Below are positions 56,016-64,000 of a DNA stretch of 64,000 nt, piece by piece. The DNA is taken from contig NZ_PZKN01000001.1 in assembly GCF_003046795.1 (NCBI RefSeq), positions 232,253 to 296,252 of the forward strand, read 5' to 3'. Made by a program: the position numbers and the translations under genes. Below the pieces are notes generated by a model. That model was not told the origin of the DNA. It did not search any database and saw nothing but the letters and a program-made list of their open reading frames with translations. The DNA is from Desulfonatronum sp. SC1. Lineage in GTDB: Bacteria > Desulfobacterota > Desulfovibrionia > Desulfovibrionales > Desulfonatronaceae. Every line of letters begins with the position of its first letter. The first letter of the stretch is position 1.

Positions 56016-58235
56016 ATGAATGATCTCATGAACTGCACACGCCTGTCGACGAACCTGAACGGCAAGGAATTCATCATTGAAACGGGGAGAATGGCCAATC
56101 AGGCCGACGGTGCCGTCTGGGTGCAGTGCGGCGATACCGTCGTGCTGGTCACGGCCGTGGCCCAGGCCCTGGACCGCGAAGTTTCCTTCCTGCCCCTGAC
56201 TGTGAATTATCAGGAAATGTCCTATGCTGCGGGCCAGATTCCCGGAAACTTTTTCCGGCGAGAGATCGGCCGCCCCAGCGACCGGGAAACCCTGGTCTCT
56301 CGGGTCATCGACCGACCCATCCGGCCTATGTTCCCGAAAAAATTTCCCATGGAAATCCAGGTCATCGCCACGGTTTTGTCGGCAGACCCGGACAACGACC
56401 CGGACGTCCTGGCGCTCACCGGTGCATCCGCGGCTCTGCACATCTCCCGGATTCCCTTCCTGGGTCCCATCGCCGGGATCAGGGTCGGCTGCATCAACGG
56501 CGAGTTCGTGCTGAATCCCAGCTTCAAGGATTTGACGGAAAGCACCTTAAATTTGATCATGGCCGCCTCTCGCGACGCCGTGGTCATGGTGGAAGCCGGG
56601 GCGAGCTTTGTTCCGGAATCCCTGATCGCCAGTGCCCTGGAATGGGGTCAGCAGCAGGTCATTCCCCTGCTGGACCTGCAGGACGAGTTCCGGGAAAAGA
56701 TCGGCAAGCCCAAGATCGCACCCAAACTGACCATCATCGCCCCGGACCTGACCTTCATGGTCCGCGATTTGGCCCAGGGCAAACTGGAAGTCGCACTGCA
56801 GATTCCGGTGAAGGCCGCGCGCAAGGAAGCCCAGAAGGCCGTTCATCAGGAAGTGGTTCAAGCCCTGGTGGAAAAAGGCGTGGACATCCAGGCCGTGGGC
56901 TCCCAGGTGGACGAGATCATGGAAGTTCTAGAGAAAGAGGTGATGCGCGCTCGGATTCACCGCGAGCACAAACGCCTGGACGGTCGGGACCTGACCACGG
57001 TGCGCCCCATCGACATCCAGGTCGGCCTGCTGCCCAGAACCCACGGTTCTGCCCTGTTCACCCGCGGCGAGACCAAGGCCCTGGCCGTGGCCACCATGGG
57101 CAGCACCCGTGACGAACAGCGTCTGGACACTCTGGCCGGGGGGAGCACCAAGCGGTTCATGCTGCACTACAATTTCCCGCCCTATTGCGTTGGCGAGGCT
57201 CGGATGCTGCGCGGCCCCAGCCGCCGGGAGATCGGCCATGGCCAGCTGGCCGAGCGCGCACTGACCCCAGTCCTGCCTCAGCCCGAGGATTATCCGTTCA
57301 CCCTGCGCATCGTTTCCGAGGTCATGGAGAGCAACGGCTCGTCGTCCATGGCCACGGTTTGCGGCGCGTCCCTGGCCCTGATGGACGCCGGCGTGCCCAT
57401 TTCGGAAGCCGTGGCCGGGATTGCCATGGGCTTGATCAAGGAAGGCGAGGATTACCTGGTTCTGACGGACATCCTCGGAGCCGAGGACCATCTTGGAGAC
57501 ATGGACTTCAAGGTTGCCGGGACCGTCGAGGGCATCACCGCGATCCAGATGGACATCAAGATCGCCGGAATTCCCACGGACGTGCTCAGCAGAGCCTTGG
57601 AGCAGGCCCGTGACGCCCGGCTGCATATTCTCAAGGAAATGAACGCCGTGCTGGACAAGCCTCGAACGGAGCTTTCGCCCTACGCCCCGCAGCTCAGCGT
57701 GGTGCACATCAATCCGGAAAAGATCCGCGAGGTCATCGGCCCCGGCGGCAAGACCGTCAAGGCCATCACCGCGGCCACGGGAGCTTCCGTGGATATCGAC
57801 GATTCCGGAAAGATATCCATCTTTGCTCCGACCAAAGACGCCCTGGACATGGCCGTGGAAATGGTCATGTTCTACAATCAGGTTCCGGAAATCGGCAAGG
57901 ACTACACCGGTCGGGTCAAGAAAATCATCGAGTTTGGCGCGGTGGTGGAGATCCTGCCCGGCGTGGAAGGCCTGGTCCACGTTTCCCAGCTGGATACGGC
58001 CCGGGTGGAGCAGGTGGCGGACGTGGTCCAGCTCGGTCAGGAACTGAAGGTCAAGGTGATCGAGGTGGAGCCCTCGGGACGAGTCCGTATGTCCCGCAAG
58101 GCCGTGATCATGGAAGAGCGCGGTGAAGTCTTCGACATGGCCTCCGCGGCCCGACCTTCTGGCGGCCCGCGCCGGGACAGCGGCCGGGGCCGGGATGACC
58201 GGGGTCGCGGTGACCGCGATCGCGGTCGTCGGTAG
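56016..58235 (+). CDS. pnp: Polyribonucleotide nucleotidyltransferase (PNPase)
   Basis: A 739-residue phosphorolytic 3'-5' exoribonuclease. It contains two RNase PH-like domains, the first with YAAGQIPGNFFRREIGRPSD and the second with LLPRTHGSALFTRGETKALA. The active-site block DILGAEDHLGDMDFKVAGT lies at about 488-506. A KH domain (IREVIGPGGKTVKAITAATG, about 568-587) and an S1 domain (YTGRVKKIIEFGAVVEILPG) follow. The tail after 715 is Arg/Gly/Asp-rich (RGRDDRGRGDRDRGRR), probably RNA-binding. The ATG at 56016 lacks a close ribosome-binding site; position 56028 is an alternative. Confidence 0.98.
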   Translation: MNDLMNCTRLSTNLNGKEFIIETGRMANQADGAVWVQCGDTVVLVTAVAQALDREVSFLPLTVNYQEMSYAAGQIPGNFFRREIGRPSDRETLVSRVIDRPIRPMFPKKFPMEIQVIATVLSADPDNDPDVLALTGASAALHISRIPFLGPIAGIRVGCINGEFVLNPSFKDLTESTLNLIMAASRDAVVMVEAGASFVPESLIASALEWGQQQVIPLLDLQDEFREKIGKPKIAPKLTIIAPDLTFMVRDLAQGKLEVALQIPVKAARKEAQKAVHQEVVQALVEKGVDIQAVGSQVDEIMEVLEKEVMRARIHREHKRLDGRDLTTVRPIDIQVGLLPRTHGSALFTRGETKALAVATMGSTRDEQRLDTLAGGSTKRFMLHYNFPPYCVGEARMLRGPSRREIGHGQLAERALTPVLPQPEDYPFTLRIVSEVMESNGSSSMATVCGASLALMDAGVPISEAVAGIAMGLIKEGEDYLVLTDILGAEDHLGDMDFKVAGTVEGITAIQMDIKIAGIPTDVLSRALEQARDARLHILKEMNAVLDKPRTELSPYAPQLSVVHINPEKIREVIGPGGKTVKAITAATGASVDIDDSGKISIFAPTKDALDMAVEMVMFYNQVPEIGKDYTGRVKKIIEFGAVVEILPGVEGLVHVSQLDTARVEQVADVVQLGQELKVKVIEVEPSGRVRMSRKAVIMEERGEVFDMASAARPSGGPRRDSGRGRDDRGRGDRDRGRR

Positions 58236-58284
58236 CCGCTTTGACGTAATGGCAACTTGACGGTGCAAGCACCGGTCAGGATCG

Positions 58285-58311
58285 AAAAAAGGCGCGTCAT
58301 GCGCCTTTTTT
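58285..58311 (+). terminator. Rho-independent terminator after pnp
   Basis: AAAAAAGGCGC (58285-58295) and GCGCCTTTTTT (58301-58311) form a perfect 11-base-pair stem with a five-base loop ending in a T run. It closes the rimP-pnp operon and, being symmetrical, could work in both directions. Confidence 0.92.
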
Positions 58312-58437
58312 CATTGGTGGATGATTGCTCTTGCTGGAGGTGTTGCGTATGGGCAATATGCCGCGTCGGCGCGAGAACGTCGGCCCGAGGCGGATTTTCC
58401 ATGTCTCCTTCAACCATATTGTTTCGGGAGGTTCCCC

Positions 58438-58866
58438 ATGCCCGCTTTTCGCTTCGCCGTATCCGTCTCCGTACTCCTGTCCATCCTGCTTGGAGGGCTT
58501 TTGGCCTGCGTTCCCGGAACAAAGCACGGATCGCAATCCGGATCGCGACACGCTTCCTTGACCGCCGACCCGGAGCATGCGGACCCTGGTCCGTTCCCGA
58601 CGGCTTTTCGCGACATCGTCATCGAGCACATCGCGGACGCCTATCCCGGAGACCGGGTTCTGCGCAATATCGTGGTCCAGCCTCCTTCAGAGGGCGTGGC
58701 CCCGATCCAGGAAGTGAACCTGGCAGGATTTGTCGGTCTGGTGCGGATGAGCCTCAAGGATGATCAGCGCCAAGCCTACGTGCCGGTGGAGTACTGCTAC
58801 TTTCTGCGTGAGGGCCGGGTTTTGGCCTTTATGGACGCGCAAGAAGCGGAGTGGTGCACGCCGTAA
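58438..58866 (+). CDS. Small lipoprotein of unknown function
   Basis: A 142-residue exported protein. The signal ends with lipobox LLGGLLAC (Cys24), so it is probably a lipoprotein. The mature domain (DIVIEHIADAYPGDRVLRNI, VEYCYFLREGRVLAFMDAQE) contains two further cysteines near the C-terminus (EYCYF, EWCTP) that could form a disulfide. I do not recognise the family. GGGAGG lies about seven bases before the ATG. It is a single gene between the pnp terminator and a convergent NfeD-like gene. Confidence 0.75.
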   Translation: MPAFRFAVSVSVLLSILLGGLLACVPGTKHGSQSGSRHASLTADPEHADPGPFPTAFRDIVIEHIADAYPGDRVLRNIVVQPPSEGVAPIQEVNLAGFVGLVRMSLKDDQRQAYVPVEYCYFLREGRVLAFMDAQEAEWCTP

Positions 58867-58894
58867 TCACTGTGGCACGGATGGGTGGAGGGAA

Positions 58895-59308
58895 CTATGG
58901 CCTGGTGCGGACGATGAGTTGAATACCGTCCCGGCCCACCACGTCGACCTGCGTTCCTGGAAGGATCTCCGCGGTTTCGTCCTCGGCCTTGGCCTTCCAG
59001 AGCACTCCGCGGATGCGAATGTAGCCTTCGGGCCGGAGCGGACGACGGACTTCGCCCCGCAGACCTATCAAGGAATACCAGCCGTCGCCTTCACTCCCCT
59101 GGTAGGCCGGCCAGACGAAAAAGAACATCAGGGCGTCCTTGGCCAACCAGAGCAGCAGGAGCGTCCAGGCAATCCTTGTGGAGACGCCCAGGAGCGCGTG
59201 CAGCACCCACAAAACGACCCCGACCAGGATGATGCCCGGAACCTGGAACAAGGCGTATCGGAGCAGCGTTTTTCTGCTCCAGGCGGGATTGCTTCGGCAG
59301 TGTTCCAT
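58895..59308 (-). CDS. NfeD-like membrane protein
   Basis: A 137-residue protein with one or two membrane segments (YALFQVPGIILVGVVLWVLH and AWTLLLLWLAKDALMFFFVW). They are followed by a soluble OB-like domain (SLIGLRGEVRRPLRPEGYIR, GTQVDVVGRDGIQLIVR) typical of the C-terminal part of NfeD proteins, which work with SPFH (stomatin/flotillin) proteins. No stomatin gene is adjacent. The ATG at 59308 was preferred to a TTG at 59359; neither has a clear ribosome-binding site. Confidence 0.75.
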   Translation of the reverse strand: MEHCRSNPAWSRKTLLRYALFQVPGIILVGVVLWVLHALLGVSTRIAWTLLLLWLAKDALMFFFVWPAYQGSEGDGWYSLIGLRGEVRRPLRPEGYIRIRGVLWKAKAEDETAEILPGTQVDVVGRDGIQLIVRTRP

Positions 59309-59453
59309 GGTGGCGCGATGTTTGACCGTGTTTGGCAAGGCCGAAGCTTTTTCGGCCAACGAAGGGGAAGTTAGAAGACGAACGCGGCAAACTCAAGTCG
59401 GCTCTCGCGGGTTTGCCTTGAATTGGGAAATGCCGTAATCAACGCCCCAACGC

Positions 59454-60008
59454 ATGAGGAATTCCGCCATTTCCAAGATCGCTTCCGCGGCGTCAGAATC
59501 TTTCGCTCTCCTGGCCCGCCTGAACATCAGGGCAAGTCTTTCCAGGCTCGTGGTCCTGCTTTTGCCGCTTGTCTTCCTGGCCACCTTGGTTGGTTGCGGG
59601 GCTAAGCATCCGCCGCCGCGACCCGCCATTCCCGGCAGCGTGGCCGAGTCCGTGGTCCAGGCCGCCTTGAACAAGAACGGACGGCCCTATGCCCGAGGAG
59701 GAACGTCCCCCACCCGTGGTTTTGATTGTTCCGGGCTCGTGGTCTGGGTCTACGGCAAGCATGGACTGAACCTTCCTCGCACGGCGCGGGACCAGTCCCG
59801 GGTGGGGAGCGCGGTCCCTTATAATCAGCTTCAGGGCGGAGATTTGGTCTTTTTCCGGATCGGCAGTCGTGGGGCATACCATGTGGGCATTGCCACCGGC
59901 CGGGGAACCTTTATCCACAGTCCGAGGCCGGGCCAGCGGGTGCGCGAGGAAAGTCTGTTCGACAGATACTGGCAACAACGCCTGATCGCCGTACGCCGGG
60001 TTCTCTGA
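59454..60008 (+). CDS. NlpC/P60 family cell-wall hydrolase (lipoprotein)
   Basis: A 184-residue putative gamma-D-Glu-diaminopimelate endopeptidase of peptidoglycan. The signal region is long (Cys48 in LVGCGAK), so the true start may be downstream. The NlpC/P60 catalytic cysteine is in TRGFDCSGLVVWVY (about 90), the histidine in GAYHVGIATGRG (about 142) and a third polar residue in FIHSPRPGQ. It ends 47 bases from the convergent trmJ gene. Context gives no partner. Confidence 0.88.
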   Translation: MRNSAISKIASAASESFALLARLNIRASLSRLVVLLLPLVFLATLVGCGAKHPPPRPAIPGSVAESVVQAALNKNGRPYARGGTSPTRGFDCSGLVVWVYGKHGLNLPRTARDQSRVGSAVPYNQLQGGDLVFFRIGSRGAYHVGIATGRGTFIHSPRPGQRVREESLFDRYWQQRLIAVRRVL

Positions 60009-60055
60009 CGTCGCCCCGCCCGTCTGCTCCGCGAGTTCTCTCTCTTCCTCCGTCT

Positions 60056-60832
60056 TTACTCATCTCTCTTTTTGTTTCCCAAGGCCCACTGCATCTGGCG
60101 GCAAATTCCCATCAGCAAAGCGTACTCGCTCCGTCGCATTCCCAGACGATGCCAGAGCCGGCGCAGCCTGAGCATCCCATAATCCGGGTTCGTCTTGGGG
60201 AGGAAGTCGATCGTCGTCAGCAGATGCCGTAGGGCCGCAAATAATGCTTCCTGTTCGGCATGGTCCACGAAGTCGGCTTGGAGGGGTTTTGGGGTCGGCG
60301 ACGGTGCGCTTCGGGCGGCTTGGAGACATTCGTAGAGGATCAGCAGGACGGCCTGGGCCAGGTTCAAGGAGACGTTGGGCGTGGCCGTGGGAATGGAGAT
60401 CAGGTGGGTGCAGCGGTCGATCTCGGCGTTGGTCAGACCGCGATCTTCAGGTCCGAAAAGCAGAGCCACGTCATGGCCTTCCAGCATTTGGTCGACGATT
60501 TGACGGGCGGCCTGGGCCGGGGTGAGCAGGGTCGCGCGCCGACCGCCCAGGCGGGCCGTGGTGCCGTAAACCTGGGTGAACGGGGCCACGGCCGAGGATA
60601 GGTCCGCGAAGACCCGCGCCTGATCCAGGAGCGGGTCGGCGGGGCCCGTTGCCAGCGGCCTGGCCAGCTCCGGCGCGTAGTTCCGAGGGGCCACCAGCAG
60701 AATCCGCTCACAGCCCATGTTCAAGCAGGCCCTGGCCGTGGAACCCACGTTTTCAGCGAACTTGGGGCGAAACAGGGCCACGGCCAGGCGCTGACGGAGC
60801 AGGGCTACCGCGGGATCGTGCGCGGATGGCAT
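60056..60832 (-). CDS. trmJ: TrmJ-type tRNA/rRNA 2'-O-methyltransferase
   Basis: A 258-residue SPOUT-fold methyltransferase, expected to modify position 32 of tRNAs. Conserved motifs: RPKFAENVGSTARACLNMG, ALLFGPEDRGLTNAEIDRC and the knot signature ISIPTATPNVSLNLAQAVLL. The C-terminal 80 residues are helical and carry the arginine-rich segment MLRLRRLWHRLGMRRSEYAL. It follows the YchF-like GTPase gene on the same strand, 31 bases away. Confidence 0.88.
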   Translation of the reverse strand: MPSAHDPAVALLRQRLAVALFRPKFAENVGSTARACLNMGCERILLVAPRNYAPELARPLATGPADPLLDQARVFADLSSAVAPFTQVYGTTARLGGRRATLLTPAQAARQIVDQMLEGHDVALLFGPEDRGLTNAEIDRCTHLISIPTATPNVSLNLAQAVLLILYECLQAARSAPSPTPKPLQADFVDHAEQEALFAALRHLLTTIDFLPKTNPDYGMLRLRRLWHRLGMRRSEYALLMGICRQMQWALGNKKRDE

Positions 60833-60844
60833 GGGGCGGAGAAG

Positions 60845-60876
60845 CGGCTAGACGTTGAACCGGCTAGACGTTGAAC
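60845..60876. repeat. Perfect 16-base tandem duplication at the GTPase gene end
   Basis: CGGCTAGACGTTGAAC occurs twice head to tail at 60845-60860 and 60861-60876. The second copy contains the stop and last codons of the GTPase gene; the first lies just beyond. It is a recent, perfect local duplication without effect on the protein. Confidence 0.9.
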
Positions 60877-61877
60877 CGGAACTCAATGATGTCCCCGTCA
60901 CGGACAACGTATTCCTTGCCCTCCAGGCGCAGCAGGCCGCGTTCCTTGGCGGTCTTGAAGGTCTTGCAGGCCAGAAAGTCCTCCCAGCCCAGCACTTCGG
61001 CCCGGATAAAGCCGCGTTGAATGTCCGAGTGGATCACCCCGGCGGCTTCCTGGGCCGGCTGACCGGCCCGCAGTGGCCAGGCCCGGACTTCCTTCTCTCC
61101 GGCGGTAAGAAAGGTGATCAAGCCGAGCAAATTGTATACTCCCCCCACCACCAGATCCAGGGCCGAGTGTTTCATGCCCAGGTCTTGCATGAAGGCGTTG
61201 CGTTCCTCGTCGTCCTGCAGTTCGGCCAGTTCCCGCTCCAGGCGGGCGGAAACGGCGATGTGCACCATCCCGGGACCGGCTTCGGGAACCGTGACGTCGG
61301 CCAGCTTGTCTTCGCCCACGTTCCAGGCCCAGAGCACGGGCTTGGCCGACAGGAAGCGGAAGCCGCGCAGTTTGGGCAGGGCCAACAGGGTTTCGTTTTC
61401 CCGCAAGGGGCGTTCTCGGTCCAGGTGTTCCTTGGCCTGCAACAGGGCCGCTTCTTCTTCCGGATCGTGGAGAAGCTTGGTTTTTTTCTTGTCCTGGGCG
61501 ATGCGTTCCAGGCGTTTTTCCACCACGGCCAGATCGGCGATCAAAAAGTCCGCCTCCATGGCCTGAAGCTGGTCCAGAGGCTCGGCCGCGCCGGAAAATC
61601 CGTCCAGGAGCGCGAGCAGACAGTCGTAAGGGCGGACTTCGTTGAGCACCCGGTCGCCCAGGCCCCCGCCTTTGGCCCCGGCTGCTCCGGGCAGGTCCAG
61701 CAGCTCGATTTCCGTGAAGGTGATTTTGGGCGGTTTATACAGTTCGGCCAGGGGCGTCAGGCGTGGTTCAGGAACCTTGACCATGGCCCGCCCGGAGGGC
61801 ACGGCCGCCGCTCCGGCCAGGGCCGCGAACAGTTCGCTCTTGCCCGCCCCGGCAAATCCTATCAATGCAGTTTTCAT
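60864..61877 (-). CDS. YchF-like (DUF933) GTPase/ATPase
   Basis: A 337-residue Obg-superfamily P-loop protein. The P-loop is GFAGAGKSELFAAL (residues 7-20), DLPGAAGAKGGGLGDRVLNE the G3 region, and KEYVVRDGDIIEFRFNV the C-terminal TGS-like domain. The usual NKxD base-recognition motif is not clear (KPVLWAWNVGED occupies that place), as in YchF, which prefers ATP. The ATG at 61877 has GGGAG upstream; the longer frame is not supported. Shorter than canonical YchF (about 363 residues). Confidence 0.85.
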   Translation of the reverse strand: MKTALIGFAGAGKSELFAALAGAAAVPSGRAMVKVPEPRLTPLAELYKPPKITFTEIELLDLPGAAGAKGGGLGDRVLNEVRPYDCLLALLDGFSGAAEPLDQLQAMEADFLIADLAVVEKRLERIAQDKKKTKLLHDPEEEAALLQAKEHLDRERPLRENETLLALPKLRGFRFLSAKPVLWAWNVGEDKLADVTVPEAGPGMVHIAVSARLERELAELQDDEERNAFMQDLGMKHSALDLVVGGVYNLLGLITFLTAGEKEVRAWPLRAGQPAQEAAGVIHSDIQRGFIRAEVLGWEDFLACKTFKTAKERGLLRLEGKEYVVRDGDIIEFRFNV

Positions 61878-62179
61878 GAATGACTCCCAAGTGGTTGCGA
61901 TGCAGATGCGGATTAGGGCCATCCGGGAGGATTGTCAAAGATTGCCTGTTCCTCGCGGGCAAAGGCAGGATTATCCCATGAGCAAGGTGAAGAGAGTGGT
62001 GAACGACAGCTGTTGGTTCGGGCCAATTCCATGGAAGACCCGAGCCTGCGCGTCACGTTTGGAACCGCCATCAAGCAGTTGTGCTTGCATTGAACGGGTT
62101 CCGTTGGAGTTGAGCAGTTACAATTTTTGTCAATTTCCCAACACCTTTGTTGGTAGTACCCTGTTGACAGCGATCTTTC
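61878..62179. other. Intergenic region, no gene seen
   Basis: About 300 bases, A/T-richer in its right half, between the GTPase start and the end of the WYL regulator gene. No frame carries recognisable protein sequence. It should contain the promoter of the minus-strand GTPase-trmJ pair, but no consensus site is convincing. Confidence 0.35.
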
Positions 62180-63172
62180 TCAGTAATGTTGCAAGGCTTT
62201 CTTGAGCAGCACCTTGACCTCATTTCGAAGTTCCGCTGGTGCAAGCACCTCGGCGTTCGGGCCGAAGCCCAATACCCACCGCAGAACCTCCGTCTTTCCC
62301 GAGGTACGCATCCACAACTCCACGCCTCCGTTATTAAGCATTGTCACACGCTGCTCTCCCGACCATTTGCGATCCACAACATATTTGGCGACTTCTGGAC
62401 TGAATCGAATCGTGATCTCAACCGGGTCGTCAAAATAAACGCCAAAAGCGGTCTTCAGGCGCTCTTGAGGATCAAAGTCGTCAGGATAGTCAAACGATGA
62501 TTCAAGAATACGCAGGCCACGAATCCTTTCCACGGCCAGCAATCGGATTTCCTCGTACCGCGATATACGCACAAACAGATATAGCCCTCCGTCATGTTCA
62601 CATATGCTGAGCGGTTCCATGGCATAGGTTTTTGTCTGGTCGGTGCTGTAGGCGTGGTAGTCCACCTCGCACATCCTTGAAGTCAACATGGCTTCCGTCA
62701 GGTCATCAAGGATCACTTCTTTCTGGCTGTAGTCCTTTGTCAATTTCGAGACGACGAAACTTGTTTCCGAGAACCTGCGTAATGAATCCGAAACGTTTCG
62801 GGGCAGAAGTAACGAGAGCTTGGCCAAGGCTTGATCCAGATTCCGGCGTAATACGGGCGCTCTGGGCAGCCGGTTGTCTGCGGCCATGAACTGAATGGCC
62901 ATCGCCTCGGAGGGCGTCAGCTCCACCTTGGGCAAGGTTATGTTCGGCAGGCGGACAACGTAATCATCCAACATTTTCCATTGCTTTGTCGCACCAGCCT
63001 CGCCCTTGGCGTCGTAAACGGGAAAACCGAGATCCTGGATCGCGGCCAGCAGCCTGTAGACGCTGCGCCGTTGCAGGCCGAGGCTTTCCCCAATTTCTTG
63101 GATGGTCGCCCCTTGCGGCCTGCTCAGAAGCTCAATGGCGTTGAGTAGGTTCAGCAAAATCTTCCCGCGCAT
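62180..63172 (-). CDS. WYL-domain transcriptional regulator (HTH + WYL)
   Basis: A 330-residue regulator. Residues 1-60 are a winged helix-turn-helix (LLNAIELLSRPQGATIQEIG, ESLGLQRRSVYRLLAAIQDL). The WYL domain lies at about 145-235 (MCEVDYHAYSTDQTKTYAME, GGLYLFVRISRYEEIRLLAV), and a WCX C-terminal extension follows (EITIRFSPEVAKYVVDRKWS). Such proteins sense nucleic-acid ligands and often repress phage-defence operons. The ATG at 63172 is supported by GGAG five bases upstream; starting at GTG 63220 would run through an 18-base palindrome that is probably its own operator. Confidence 0.92.
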   Translation of the reverse strand: MRGKILLNLLNAIELLSRPQGATIQEIGESLGLQRRSVYRLLAAIQDLGFPVYDAKGEAGATKQWKMLDDYVVRLPNITLPKVELTPSEAMAIQFMAADNRLPRAPVLRRNLDQALAKLSLLLPRNVSDSLRRFSETSFVVSKLTKDYSQKEVILDDLTEAMLTSRMCEVDYHAYSTDQTKTYAMEPLSICEHDGGLYLFVRISRYEEIRLLAVERIRGLRILESSFDYPDDFDPQERLKTAFGVYFDDPVEITIRFSPEVAKYVVDRKWSGEQRVTMLNNGGVELWMRTSGKTEVLRWVLGFGPNAEVLAPAELRNEVKVLLKKALQHY

Positions 63173-63201
63173 TTCATCTCCATTTTTTTTGTGACCAGAT
63201 A

Positions 63202-63219
63202 TGACACACCCCTGTGTCA
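63202..63219. promoter_or_regulatory. 18-bp palindromic operator candidate
   Basis: TGACACA (63202-63208), CCCC, TGTGTCA (63213-63219) is a perfect inverted repeat with a 4-base spacer. It lies 30 bases before the WYL gene start and 141 bases before the divergent gene, the right place for an autoregulatory site of the WYL protein. Confidence 0.7.
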
Positions 63220-63359
63220 CAAGGGCTTGGACGGCGGCGGATCAGAACAGCGGGACGGTAAAAGCAATGCTCCGCTCGCTTGCGACTTCCGCCGGAAATT
63301 CAATCACCGGAACGATTCGTAACCGCGCTTCACTCTCCGCAAGGAGGAGGTTCAAAGAC

Positions 63360-63875
63360 ATGCCCAACAAGAGTCAACATCACGAACGTGACGAGTACTT
63401 CCGGAAAATCGCCCAAAAACGGGAACGCGAACTGGAACTGATCAGGGAGCACCTTGGGCTGTTCATCGAAAATACCGATTTCATTCTATCCCGCCCTGAA
63501 TATTTCAACATTACCTCTGATGCGGCATACCTCGGCCTCATGGTCGGATTTTACTGGCGGATTCCTCTCGGAGTCCTGCTCATGCTTTGGCAAGAGCAAA
63601 AAATGATAGCCACTTGTCCGAAATGCCAAGGAAAAGTATACGTCCTCAGTGCTCATGGCTCCTCGGGCTCCGGTGTGAACAAGTTTACAGGCATATGCAT
63701 CAAATGTACGTCAATTATTCGCGGGTCACTTGCCTCATTCCCGGAGTTTTGGCACGTTCTGCTCCGCATGCGTGAAAAATACCCCCCGCGCAAGCCCCAA
63801 CTACCTGTAAGGACAAAACGGTTTTCGTGGGTAGAGGGGATTGTTGACGAATCAGCTTCACATGCAGACAACTGA
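63360..63875 (+). CDS. Hypothetical protein with zinc-ribbon-like cysteine pairs
   Basis: A 171-residue protein of no family known to me. The N-terminal third is charged and helical (ERDEYFRKIAQKRERELELI). A hydrophobic stretch follows (AAYLGLMVGFYWRIPLGVLL, about 70-90), which might insert in a membrane. Two C-x2-C pairs, CPKC at about 99-102 and CIKC at about 126-129, can bind one zinc ion. The end is basic (REKYPPRKPQLPVRTKR). AAGGAGGAGG lies nine bases before the ATG. It is divergent from the WYL regulator with a palindrome between them, so it is probably under that regulator's control. Confidence 0.75.
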   Translation: MPNKSQHHERDEYFRKIAQKRERELELIREHLGLFIENTDFILSRPEYFNITSDAAYLGLMVGFYWRIPLGVLLMLWQEQKMIATCPKCQGKVYVLSAHGSSGSGVNKFTGICIKCTSIIRGSLASFPEFWHVLLRMREKYPPRKPQLPVRTKRFSWVEGIVDESASHADN

Positions 63876-64000
63876 TGTCCCTGCAAAAAGTCAGCGCCAA
63901 TTATGCGACCAGCCCCCAGCGTTGCCCCTGGCAGGCCTGCTGAAGGGGGCGAACCGAAGCAGTTGAGCTGAAAAGGCGACAAATAAGTGTCCTGAGAAAG
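63876..64000. other. Right-edge non-coding stretch
   Basis: The last 125 bases show no open frame with recognisable content. A gene may begin beyond the window. Confidence 0.3.

Noticed and set aside
56928..58268. A 446-residue minus-strand frame opposite pnp
   Set aside because: Shadow of pnp; no start context and no recognisable domain.
59393..59674. Minus-strand frame at the start of the NlpC/P60 gene
   Set aside because: Part of it reads somewhat like real protein (AILEMAEFLMRWGVDYG), but there is no ribosome-binding site and it overlaps the signal region of the clear NlpC/P60 lipoprotein gene. Not strong enough to call.
63191..63220. GTG at 63220 as the start of the WYL regulator
   Set aside because: It would place the perfect palindrome inside the coding region, whereas the ATG at 63172 has a good ribosome-binding site and begins the conserved HTH.

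Overview
This window is GC-rich, densely coded DNA. Its gene order points to a sulfate-reducer-like deltaproteobacterium of the order Desulfovibrionales, possibly a Desulfonatronum- or Desulfovibrio-type organism. The strongest evidence is the block from about 35.5 to 58 kb. There flgF-flgG-flgA-flgH-flgI-flgJ(M23)-flgN-flgK-flgL-csrA-fliW, with convergent flgM and its DVU0524-type partner, lie back to back with rimP-nusA-ylxR-infB-DUF503-rbfA-nrnA-truB-rpsO-pnp. That arrangement matches my memory of Desulfovibrio genomes; I ran no search.

Layout. 1-8.3 kb holds a 5'-truncated gene of uncertain function, an ABC-type substrate-binding protein, a decayed hipA fragment, a two-gene RND efflux operon (adaptor plus pump, minus strand) and a conserved hypothetical protein. 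8.3-13.3 kb holds a D-lactate dehydrogenase followed by gene wreckage: a broken REP-associated transposase with its flanking repeats, a truncated higA antitoxin and a frameshifted Fic gene. An intact AraC regulator, a proline dehydrogenase and a decayed endonuclease IV tail follow. 13.4-25.8 kb is housekeeping: a DUF493 protein, pyrK-pyrD, an unusual PEP-synthase-like protein on the minus strand, pyrB-pyrC, an HD-domain protein derived from tRNA nucleotidyltransferase, rlmN, hisI-hisG and a TPR/SPOR lipoprotein.

26-35.5 kb is a tightly coupled alpha-glucan operon (treS-maltokinase fusion, glgB, malQ). It runs by a 4-base overlap into a TPR protein and an L,D-transpeptidase that share a related C-terminal domain. 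35.5-47.2 kb is the flagellar rod/ring/hook-filament junction cluster. Two sigma-28 promoters drive the plus-strand DVU0524/flgM pair and a sigma-54 promoter drives the minus-strand flgF operon. A tRNA-Gly(CCC) gene separates this from the translation and RNA-decay operon (47.4-58.3 kb), which ends in a clear rho-independent terminator. 58.4-64 kb carries a small lipoprotein, an NfeD-like protein, an NlpC/P60 hydrolase, TrmJ, a YchF-like GTPase, and a WYL-domain regulator. The regulator is separated by an 18-bp palindrome from a divergent zinc-ribbon protein of unknown function.

Most of the window is orthodox. The points most worth a second look are: the WYL regulator/palindrome/zinc-ribbon pair at the right edge; the Asp-box-bearing inserts shared by FlgK and FlgL; the glucan operon coupled to cell-envelope genes; the degenerate nucleotidyltransferase; the PEP-synthase relative lacking the usual C-terminal barrel; and the cluster of dead toxin-antitoxin and transposase genes. 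All calls rest on reading the sequence and on knowledge of the families; no database search or structure prediction was run.
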